A DNA stretch of 64,000 bases from Nitzschia sp. pyKryTriq1 (Eukaryota; Bacillariophyta; Bacillariophyceae; Bacillariales; Bacillariaceae). How positions within the stretch are numbered: the stretch's first letter is position 1; the number at the start of each line of letters is the position of its first letter. The position numbers and the translations under genes are program-made. Location: contig OY101126.1 in assembly GCA_956465555.1 (NCBI GenBank), positions 1,406,501 to 1,470,500 on the forward strand. The letters are read 5' to 3'. The notes under the pieces are model-generated. The model worked only from the letters and a program-made list of their open reading frames with translations, ran no database searches and was not told the origin of the DNA. Shown here one piece after another: positions 1-8,567 of this stretch.

Positions 1-2321
1 TTATTGGGATTTGGGAGCCCACAAACAGCAACATAACAATCTCCAATGGTTTCCACCTTGAAGACTCCGTGGTTTGCGGCGATCGCATCGAAGGCTGCAT
101 ATATTGTCTCCAAAAGCGTGAACACTTGATGCGGCTCGCGCTGGCTGCTCCAAGCGGTGAATCCTGATGAGAAATAAGGTGTGAGATATGATCAGATCAG
201 ATCGAGGTGATGCATTGGCAGGCAGCACTGAAGGCTTTCTCTACTTACCGACAAGATCGCCGAACATGCAAGTGGCTTCTGGGAACAACTCAGCGAGTGG
301 TTTGGAGCCCAAATTCAATCTATCATCAGTTTCCGGATCTCCGCCATTGTTGATGAATGTCTCAAATTTTGCCCTTGTATTGAGGAATGTTTTGCCCTTT
401 TTCTTGTTGTCGTCGGCTTCTTCAGCCTCCTGTACGAGCTTTCGTGCGATCCGCTCGGGGAAGAGGGAAGAGACGATGGCTCGGACCTTCATTGCACTTT
501 GCATCGTTTTGTTCTGACGTCTAGTCACTACCAAGTCGTAGATCACAAAGATGATGACGAGAGCAACTGCAATGCCGAGAATTGCAAGGTAGATGCCGAG
601 GGAATTGGTAGTGTAGGTTTCTTGTAAGGCGGCAGTGGGATAAATATACAAATCGTGACCACACAGGTCGTCAAGGAAAGCCTCATTGTACATTTCAATG
701 TTTTCTTGGACCCGTACGTAGTCATCGAATGAAGAATCGTGGAAGTCACCGTTTCCTAGGAATAAGGCCTTACCACTGCTCAATTCAAAGGACAACAAGG
801 TATCACAGCGACCCTTGAACACGGCAATAATGCCTCCATCGGCTTCCTTCGGAACCAGACGGTCCAGCAAGTTTCCAAAAGGCGTAACACCGATGAGAAC
901 GCCCACGATCTTTTGATTCTCTTTCTCCACGATTTTTTCGAAAATGGGAGTCATAATGAAACCGTGTGGATCTTTTTTGAATTGCTTCTCGTTGTCGTCA
1001 AACAGATAGTCGAACTGGTAGAATTTCAAGTTGTTGGCACAATGTTAGTGTTACGACATGGACTAAAACAAGAAATGCTGCCAGAATCATCGTACCATTT
1101 CACCGATTTCAAGGTGTTTCGACAATACCGTAGACTCTATCTTGATCATCTTGTCGTATAGTTCAGCCACACTTGGGTCGGCAAGAAGATTGACGTTTAC
1201 TTCACCGGCACTGGCTGGGGAGATTTGCCAAAGTGGAGCAAGCAGCTGCCCAGATTGACTGACTTCAGGCACCTTTTGACCGTTTTCCCACTTGTAGATG
1301 TACGGAGAGACTCCTTCCTCGGCTTCTTGAAGCTTTCGCTTCCTATCATGTTCATGATCTTGGATAGTCCCGTGAAGAGCGTCCCTATGGACAGGATGCA
1401 CCGCCTTGAGATGTGCGCTCTTCTCGATCCAGTCTTGATTGTTTACAGCATACTCTTCCCATTCCTCGCGCTGTTCAGGAAAGATTAGCGGCGCAAAGCC
1501 AGCACTCATGATACCTCCTATAACAAAAATGAACAGCAGCAGGATGGAATACAATATCATATCGTTAGATCACTCGATAGTCCAAGAGTCGTACAGCGTC
1601 GAATAACAGTCGGCCTTACCCATGCCATCCACGAAACCTCCAGTGATTTCGTACTCTGGTTCGGTATGAAATGGAAAAGTTTGGTTCATTAGCCCAGCAA
1701 TAATGGTGATCTGAGAGCTGTAAAACCACAAGTTAGTAAGAGTAATTCGTCTTGTAAGAAATCAAAAAGAAGGGGATGGTATCATGGTTCGTTTTCCATA
1801 GTGACCTTACCCGAGTTGTTCCATCAAGGCAAAGTTGTACTTCACTTCCCATACGACGAGGGCTTGAATGTCCGTGACAAGGCCATCGTACTGGTGGATT
1901 AAAGAAGAGTACACCATAATGACGGTGAGTGGTTGAGGAAACGATCACAACGAGAGAAGGCGAACTCGCACTTCTGCTGGAGCCATGTTCTTGTATTACT
2001 TACCGCCAATTCAAAGCTGCGAGTATCACTTGTCGAAGTGAGCAAGTAGACAGCGACAATGACCGCAACGGCACAGAAGAAGACGCTGAGCCCGACAAAC
2101 AGTTTGGCCCTTTTCACAGCTCTTTCTTCTCTCTTGATCATGGCCAAATGACTGTCTTCCCCGTTGGTCCCTTCGCTCGTCGACTGATGAGTACTAGAGT
2201 TGCCTGTTCCAGATTCAATATCGGACACGGTGCCGGAAGAGGACTTGTTAGATTCATCTTGATCCTCATCATCTTCCCTACTAATCCTGGGAGGATCACT
2301 GAGTTCAGAAGTAAACGGCAT
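1..2321 (-). CDS. Receptor-type class III nucleotide (guanylate?) cyclase, 3' end cut by window
   Basis: Membrane cyclase that would make cGMP or cAMP. I read six exons: 2321-2004, 1890-1811, 1717-1574, 1504-1096, 1014-249 and 163-<1; all introns are GT-AG and phases match. The N-terminus is an acidic cytosolic tail, then a membrane segment (KLFVGLSVFFCAVAVIVAVY), a large extracytosolic domain with motifs such as PLIFPEQREEWEEY, a second membrane segment (YLAILGIAVALVIIFVIYDL) and the start of the catalytic domain. The last intron splits MFGDLVG|FTAW, which holds the first metal-binding Asp; KVETIGDCYVAVCGLP follows. Glu in VETIGD is what guanylate cyclases carry, where adenylate cyclases usually have Lys, so guanylate cyclase is favoured by inference. 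The 1095-1015 intron is inferred from frame plus a CTAAC branch-point-like motif. The rest of the catalytic domain lies outside the window. Confidence 0.85.
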
Positions 2322-3366
2322 GGTGTTATCCTCGTAAAAAGGCGATGCTAATGTTGACTTCGCCGTTTTTTGTTTTGTTTTGAGAAATATGAGAAGATGC
2401 AGAGGATATTCACATACAGGTCCAGCGGGATTTTCTTTTTCCGAAAAAACAATCGTCGCCGGTGATGGTTTACGAAAATCTGATGGGAATGTTCCTCCCG
2501 GTTCGGCGTCTTGGTTTCTGATTCTTTAATTAAGGTGCGGGCGAACTTTTCACAGCACGAACTTGTACTGTTCCATGTACCTGGTACTGGTATCACCATC
2601 CAACGAAGGAAAGTTCTCTCACTGCTCTTCGAACAATCTTCGAAAGAAATAAGCCCACTAAGGAACATCATGATATTTTAGGTTCGTTGTGGTGCCATTC
2701 GTCGTAGATTTCTAAAGTGTCATTTCCATCTAGGGACATTTTCGTTCACAGGTAACAATAGCCTGTTCACATCGAGCTCGGATGGTCGTAACCAAGATAC
2801 TGGTAGAGATGACTACTACTACTTGTTCTGTTAGGTCCTGTTCTACCGGGCTTATCTGTGATATTTCAAGGACATTCTACCTTCCTTTAGCGGTTCGACT
2901 TGCATTTTCTCTTCCCCGCGTGATTGTTATTCCGAGCAATTCTTATTGCCCCCACACAAGGTGGAAATTCTGGATTATGAGGATTATTCTGGATGGGCAT
3001 GCGGGGAGTGTCGAGCGAAGCAGACGAACCATTGGTTCTTCGTGCCTGTCGTGTCGACGTACGTGTACGGTACCTGGTACCGTACCGTACTGCACAGGCG
3101 AACCTAACAAAAGGTCCAACAATAGCAAGCGGATGAAGCCTCCGCCGGCCGCTACTGGAGCGAGAGAGAGTTGGGTGGCCGAACAAAAGTTGTCGCGAAG
3201 TGTTACGGTTGAATTTGAAAAACTATACAGTACACTAATATTCATCGGTCTAGAATGTCCGAGAGAGTTGAGGGCTGGTTGGCGCCTGCGCCATGCCATG
3301 TCATCATCATCATGGTCAGTCCGTTGTGCGGTCCCATAGATTTCCCAACATCTCCAACAACTCGTT
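2322..3366. other. Spacer upstream of the cyclase
   Basis: No convincing gene seen. Several open frames exist on both strands but none shows a recognisable motif. The stretch holds a GTAC-rich palindrome near 3062-3095 (repeated GGTACC/GTACCGTAC). The promoter of the minus-strand cyclase should lie just above 2321. Confidence 0.4.
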
Positions 3367-3408
3367 TACCGGTAATACCGGTACCGGTACCGTACAGTAT
3401 TACCGGTA
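3367..3408. repeat. 12-bp perfect inverted repeat (hairpin)
   Basis: TACCGGTAATAC at 3367-3378 and its exact reverse complement at 3397-3408 surround an 18-bp centre that is itself CCGGTACCGG-like. It lies just before the first minisatellite. Confidence 0.7.
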
Positions 3409-3449
3409 TTACAGGGATACTCGGCAAAACGTCGCCGATCGGACAAAGA

Positions 3450-3772
3450 ACGTCCGAAACGTCCGAAAAGTCCACGAACGTTCCCAAACGTTCACTAACG
3501 TTCAAGACGTCTATCAGACACTTCCAAGACGTGTCCATGACGTCGAAAACGTCCAGAGTACGTCCAACAACGTCCGACAACGTCCAACATCGTCCAACAT
3601 CGTCCAACATCGTCCAACATCGTCCAACAACGTCCAACAACGTCCAACATCGTCCAACATCGTCCAACATCGTCCAACATCGTCCAACATCGTCCAACAT
3701 CGTCCAACATCGTCCAACAACGTCCAACAACGTCCAACCACGTCAAACCACGTCCAACCACGTAAACCACGT
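3450..3772. repeat. Minisatellite 1, 10-bp unit CGTCCAACAT
   Basis: About 20 near-identical copies of CGTCCAACAT/CGTCCAACAA run from roughly 3570 to 3740. Decayed copies lie on both sides (ACGTCCGAAA, ACGTTCCCAA before; CGTCCAACCA, CGTAAACCA after). The core is homogeneous and the edges diverge, as expected of an array that turns over from its middle. The long open frames across it (HRPTSSNIVQ-type repeats) follow from the repeat unit having no stop codons and are not treated as genes. Confidence 0.9.
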
Positions 3773-3787
3773 ACCGTACAACAACAC

Positions 3788-4381
3788 ATGGCACCAGCAG
3801 AATGGATGCAACAAAACTTTAAACACAAACCACAGCATGACGGACTTCGTAGCGTCGGGTATCACGGCGGGACCAATGTCGTCGTCGTTATCATTACCAG
3901 CACCTAGCTCGAGCAAGGAATCAAGATGAACAGTTGCGTATCTTGGAGAACAACGAGAACTTGAAATGGCACTCAAAGCTTCAGAACAAGAGGCGAAAAC
4001 CTCCAGCAGTCGTAGCAAACCCGGTGCAGTCAGTATGGACGAGCCTGCCAATTACTTGTACAGACAGCAAAAGGCCATGGAAGACTGGGCACGGCCCGGA
4101 TTCCTGCATGACAAGGATGCTGTTGCTTCTTCCGCGTCGTCACAGACAAAGACGGAAACGACTCGCCCTCGAACTCAACGAGAGAATTCCATGAACAGTA
4201 TTGATTCGGACGGACGCCGCCGTGCGAACTGTTGGAACGGGGGACCTCGGAAACAAAAATTGCTATTCAGGCGGGACAAGCCCATATCGTCACTTGCCGC
4301 GAATGTGGTGGGCGACTGCAAGCACCCGTCTCGTATTCCTTGGTGTTTTGTCCCAAATGCCAGACTATTTCACCGTCTTAA
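3788..4381 (+). CDS. Small protein with UIM-like motif and LSD1-type zinc finger; frame break inside
   Basis: Exon 1 (3788-3848, MAPAEWMQQNF...) joins exon 2 at 3934 across an 85-bp GT-AG intron with matching phase, reading AYLGEQRELEMALKASEQEA. The ALKASEQE stretch fits the ubiquitin-interacting motif (Ala-xxx-Ser-xx-Glu). In a different frame, 4205-4381 reads ERGTSETKIAIQAGQAHIV, then a C-x2-C...C-x2-C finger (CRECGG...FCPKCQTISPS) and a stop. That ending resembles LSD1-type fingers of stramenopile proteins. Between about 4130 and 4250 the frame must change. A weak intron (GTTGCT near 4129 to ATTCAG at 4250) would restore phase; otherwise there is a one-base frameshift. Gene identity is moderately supported and the exact structure is not. 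Confidence 0.45.
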
Positions 4382-4924
4382 AAAATCAACCTATAACGAA
4401 CTAGAGTACAAATTAAATCATAGAATGAGTGTATCCACGGTACCAGTGAACATGTAGAATTACAACGCCTGAGATAGCAGGACCCCCCAGCAAGAAACGA
4501 AAGATGTAAGCCAAGAACTTTTCTACTATTAGTAAAGGATTGGTTTCTCAGCTTGAGAGCTGCGGGAACATGAGAGCCTAGCGAGAGCGGGTGAACTCTT
4601 TCTATGGAAAAAGAACGATACGTAGAGTAGTGCCAGTCATAGCAAGTTCCACTTGACCAAACGAGCACTATCGGCAAATCAAAATATACAACTACCGTAC
4701 TTGTGTGACAACAGTGGAAGCAGACTACATGAACAAAACGATACCAAGACAGCAGAGTCGACACGAGACTTCGAAAACTGAAAATGGCACGATCCAGCAT
4801 GTTTCCACCGTTGGACGGCCTACACACAACAAATTTCACTCAGCTCAGCTGCAGGCACGAGAAGTAGGGACGAGTAGAAGGAATGTACACTCGGCGTGGT
4901 GGTGCAGGATATAAAGAAATATGT
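4382..4924. other. Spacer downstream of eS30
   Basis: No gene recognised. It lies between the zinc finger gene and the 3' end of eS30. The 153-residue minus-strand frame here has no recognisable motif and is treated as chance. Confidence 0.4.
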
Positions 4925-5126
4925 TTATTTCATCTTGTCAGCATTCGAGTTGGGACCCACTCGCTTTCCTCCCATACCCGTTACGACATTGACATAACGG
5001 CGGTTGTATTGAAGGCGCTTCTTGGCGCGGACTCGTGGCTTTTTCTTCTTTTCTTCTCCCTTTTCTACCTTGGGGGTTTGTCCCTTGACTTTACCGGCAC
5101 GTGCCAACGATCCGTGAACTTTTCCC
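4925..5126 (-). CDS. RPS30: 40S ribosomal protein eS30 (FAU), main exon
   Basis: The frame reads [20 protein letters not shown], then a Lys/Arg-rich block and [17 protein letters not shown], ending NADKMK. This is the eS30 signature over essentially its full ~60-residue length. eS30 is a small-subunit protein. No ATG precedes GKVHG in this exon. The bases before it (ACACAAG) can serve as a splice acceptor at 5126, and a start codon split or carried by an upstream exon would give MGKVHG. I could not locate that first exon, nor an FUBI ubiquitin-like fusion as in animals; none is seen in the ~600 bp upstream. It is on the opposite strand to both neighbours. Confidence 0.9.
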
Positions 5127-5339
5127 CTTGTGTATAGTTTCTACAATTACAACAACAAAAAGCCTGAAAGATGAACGCAAGGAGCAGAGAAAGAATGTGA
5201 GAACAGTGGCTCGTTCGAATGTTGCGGCATTATTTGTCATGGGGGCACCACTACACCCTCGTCCACTCCAAGTTATGTATCATCGACTGGTGCTGGATCA
5301 TCATCGAATATTGGCAGCAGCAACCCTCTGGATCAAATA

Positions 5340-5729
5340 ATGATGAATATTGGCAACGATGATCATATTGGTTTGGTCATCCCAAATAATAGTACTTCCA
5401 ACAGAAGGAGCAACAAGCGTCCCGTTCGGAAGTCACCGGTCCCTCATTCTTTTTTCCAGAAACGTTCCTCTTCTTTAGATTCTCAAAACAACAAACGACA
5501 CAACTGGACCGAGAAAACCCCACCCGCGGCTCCAGCACCAGCACCAACACAACCTTCCCACCATATGCCGTACGAGGAACCCCCCACCGCCTCGACGGCT
5601 TGGATGGGCGCTCCTCCTCCTCCTCCTCCTTATGGTGGCGGTGGGTGGCATCCGACGAACACAAATACCTACAGTAGCAGCAACAGCAACAATGCCTTGA
5701 ATTCACGGCCGGTGACCACTGCAGAGTAA
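5340..5729 (+). CDS. Hypothetical Pro/Ser/Asn-rich protein
   Basis: Open frame beginning MMNIGNDDHIGLV with a basic stretch (RRSNKRPVRKS), a proline run (GAPPPPPPYGGGGW) and Ser/Asn repeats. The same frame stays open upstream to about 5170 without another ATG, so an upstream exon or a start inside the region shared with the eS30 promoter is possible. No domain recognised. Low complexity alone could keep the frame open. Confidence 0.3.
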   Translation: MMNIGNDDHIGLVIPNNSTSNRRSNKRPVRKSPVPHSFFQKRSSSLDSQNNKRHNWTEKTPPAAPAPAPTQPSHHMPYEEPPTASTAWMGAPPPPPPYGGGGWHPTNTNTYSSSNSNNALNSRPVTTAE

Positions 5730-5822
5730 TACCATAACGCTACTACTAGAGAGAGAATATGCTGTAGGTAGACTACTCTTGTTGCTGGTACGAGTACTAC
5801 TAAAACAAAGCAGCGAAAAAGA

Positions 5823-6085
5823 CAACGTCCAACATCGTCCAACATCGTCCAACATCGTCCAACATCGTCCAACATCGTCCAACATCGTCCAACATCGTCC
5901 AACATCGTCCAACTTCGTCCAACAACGTCCAATAACGTCCAATAACGTCCTGTAACGTCCAATAACGTCCAATAACGTACAACGAACGTCCAAGACGTCC
6001 GTCGTTAGATGTGCAAGACGTCCAGACGTCTCAAACGTCCAGATAACGTCCACAAACGTCCAGCAACGTCGCAAACGTCCAGGGG
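5823..6085. repeat. Minisatellite 2, same 10-bp unit
   Basis: About nine perfect or near-perfect CGTCCAACAT copies (5826-5920), then CGTCCAATAA variants, then decayed copies (GTCCAAGACGTCC, GTCCAGATAACGTCC, GTCCAGCAACGTC) to about 6085. Unit and orientation match the array at 3450-3772. Here decay is on the right side only; the left edge is abrupt. Confidence 0.88.
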
Positions 6086-6281
6086 AGCGCTGAAGAGGAC
6101 TAATTCTGGACATTTTGCCGAGTATTCCTGCATAGTACAGATCCTTTCTCTTTGGCCCGCCTTATTGTGTCGTTATTATTATACTAGAAACTGTGCAACC
6201 CCGATTCATTACTAATACTATAATACTCGTACATACCGTCATCTATATCATTCTGAATTGAGTATAGTATAATAGTAAAGG

Positions 6282-8429
6282 ATGGTGGATGAGGAGATTT
6301 TGGAATCGTTAATTGAAAAGTTGGCTCAACATCAACATCAACATCATCAACATCATCAACATCATCGTTATCGTCATTGCCATTATCACCACTCTTCTTC
6401 TATTACTCCTTCTAACAGCAGAAATATTAGTGCAACGGTGGAGGAGAAAGAGGAGCCGTCGTCGTCATCGTCATCATCGCCGTCCTCGTCATCGGAGCCA
6501 ATAAAGTGTACGTGGGACATCAGTACTCTACCACTCACATCCGAGCAAGAACTGCTTTCCATTCCTAGTTCCTTGGTATATTTGGCGGGTCTTGCACTGG
6601 CACATGACGACAAAGAAGAAGAAGACGAAGTGATACCGCGTCTTTTCAACAAGAACCGCACTGACGATGAGGATGATGATGCTTCTTCACGCATTCTCCA
6701 CCAGCGCTTTCAAAAGTATTGTCAACTCTACAACCGGTATCTCAATATTTCTCTACTCTCAGATCATGATCATGATCATGATATTATGGATGTGAATGAC
6801 AATCGTTCGCCTTCTTCTTCTTCGTTTCTACTACTACCCGAAGGCGGCACCGTTGTATTGTCTCCACGCATCCTTCCCAGTCCGGAGCAATACTTTTTGA
6901 TTCGAAACGATATTGCCAACCGAATGGCAGACCATGTATTAGTGCTTGAAAAGAAGAAGAAGAAGAAGAACCGTGTATCATCAGGAATGGCATCAGCATC
7001 AGGAGGAGTCATAAAAATAATGTCAAAATCCAAAACATCCAAAAAGAAAACCAAAAAGGCGGGTCGTCCTCCAAAAGAACAAGAACCACAAAGTCACAAT
7101 AAGCACAGTGTAGAGGAGTCGTTAGAAAAGAATGACCATGGCGATGATGATGACGACGACGACGACGATGACATCCCAGAGACGAAAGAAGAATCATTGC
7201 AAGACATCCTTGTTGGCAAACGACTTCATGCTACTACTGTAAGCGCGGTGGAGGAGGAGGAGGAGGAGAAGGACACTGCGAGCTCATCCGAAGAATGGAT
7301 ATCGGTCCCCCAAACCAATCGAACTGTGAAAAGAATCATCATGGTCCACAAACAAGAACAACAAGACGATGCAGTAATCGTGCCAAGAATGTCTGAGAGG
7401 AGGATTCAACAACCATCACGGAAGAGTCAGGACGACTCGTCCACCAATGAAGATTTTCCTCCTTTGCTGGTGGGGGTGGTTGAATCATCATCATCATCAT
7501 CAGCAGCAAAGTCACCATCATCATCAGCATCATCATCGAACGCTACTGTCATCAACGACCCAGAGGAGCCAGAAAACCAACAAAATAATGCTTCTCCGAA
7601 ACCTTCGTCGTATTCCGCAGTAGCAGCGTCATCGGTGGGTGCGTCTACTGCACGTACGAGAAGAAGAAGCAAATCCAACCAGCACAACAATAACAATGAG
7701 CAATCCGAAGCAGCAAAATCCACCACCTCTCAAGCCCTTCCTACGACTGGGCCACCACAGATTAAACAGCATCACGAGAATGTACCTGCTAGCTACAATG
7801 ACAATGGTGTAACCAGCAGCGACGAAGATAATATTGCACGTAATATGGAAGCGCCACTTCATGATATGATGGAGTCATCCAGCAGCAAGAAACCCAACGA
7901 GGAACATTATTTGTCGTCGCCCGGCAATCAAGACAAAGCCGCTGCTGCTATTATTGCTACCACGAATACTAGCACTACTGAAACCGAGGATCAGCGGAGG
8001 ATTCAAGAATTGGAGCGTGCTTTGGTAGAATCCAATCGGTTGTTGGAAGAAGAACGACGCCAACATACCCTTCAACTGCGGAACGTACAAGAACGTCATT
8101 CCAATTCGATGCAAGCCCTGCAACTTCGACTCTACATTAGCGAAACACGCCTCAAGACGTATCAAGAGGCTTTGGAAGAACACATTCAATCCGTAGCGGA
8201 AAATGTGTATACACCAAGTTCGCCGCCGCGCAAAAGCCAGCAGCATAATACTGCTACTACTACTACTGCTAGGACTACAGGCAGCAGTATCAACGGAAGC
8301 TCGACTGGTGATTTACCTCATGCAAAGACGAAGACGACGACGACGACCACCACCACCACTCCTGCTTCTCCTTTGATATCCCGTGTGTTGCAACAAAACA
8401 ACCGGCTACAATATGAAAGCAAATGCTAG
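6282..8429 (+). CDS. Low-complexity protein with AT-hook-like motif and C-terminal coiled coil
   Basis: Single open frame of 715 residues from ATG 6282. It has a His/Asn/Ile-rich start, long Ser, Asp and Glu runs, a Lys-rich patch followed by KAGRPPKEQ (GRP core of an AT-hook) near residue 260, and a predicted coiled coil at roughly residues 570-645 (RRIQELERALVESNRLLEEE and following). The end is Thr-rich. The basic patch and GRP core hint at a nuclear, DNA-associated protein; this is inference. No family recognised. Many CAT, GAT and TCA microsatellites inside it look like coding triplet expansions. Confidence 0.6.
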   Translation: MVDEEILESLIEKLAQHQHQHHQHHQHHRYRHCHYHHSSSITPSNSRNISATVEEKEEPSSSSSSSPSSSSEPIKCTWDISTLPLTSEQELLSIPSSLVYLAGLALAHDDKEEEDEVIPRLFNKNRTDDEDDDASSRILHQRFQKYCQLYNRYLNISLLSDHDHDHDIMDVNDNRSPSSSSFLLLPEGGTVVLSPRILPSPEQYFLIRNDIANRMADHVLVLEKKKKKKNRVSSGMASASGGVIKIMSKSKTSKKKTKKAGRPPKEQEPQSHNKHSVEESLEKNDHGDDDDDDDDDDIPETKEESLQDILVGKRLHATTVSAVEEEEEEKDTASSSEEWISVPQTNRTVKRIIMVHKQEQQDDAVIVPRMSERRIQQPSRKSQDDSSTNEDFPPLLVGVVESSSSSSAAKSPSSSASSSNATVINDPEEPENQQNNASPKPSSYSAVAASSVGASTARTRRRSKSNQHNNNNEQSEAAKSTTSQALPTTGPPQIKQHHENVPASYNDNGVTSSDEDNIARNMEAPLHDMMESSSSKKPNEEHYLSSPGNQDKAAAAIIATTNTSTTETEDQRRIQELERALVESNRLLEEERRQHTLQLRNVQERHSNSMQALQLRLYISETRLKTYQEALEEHIQSVAENVYTPSSPPRKSQQHNTATTTTARTTGSSINGSSTGDLPHAKTKTTTTTTTTTPASPLISRVLQQNNRLQYESKC

Positions 8430-8567
8430 ACTGCCTGGTTTTCACAGTGCTTTGTTAATATCTGCCGCTGTATCTTTGCTGTATTGTTTGTCCTCGAAAA
8501 AGAACGATTTATTGGCACTACGCTTCTAATAGTTCTAACTAATAAGGACAAGTGATCATGTCAAAGT

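Noticed and set aside
3242-3929. Long overlapping frames on both strands with PTSSNIVQHR / DDVGRCWTML repeats
   Set aside because: They arise from a 10-bp repeat with no stop in any frame; all frames are open and repetitive, and none has a motif or ordinary codon use.
4378-4839. 153-residue minus-strand frame MKFVVCRPSNGG...
   Set aside because: No motif seen and composition not protein-like; sits in the 3' flank of eS30.
5669-6113. Minus-strand frames of DVGRCWTML type
   Set aside because: Same artefact of the second minisatellite.
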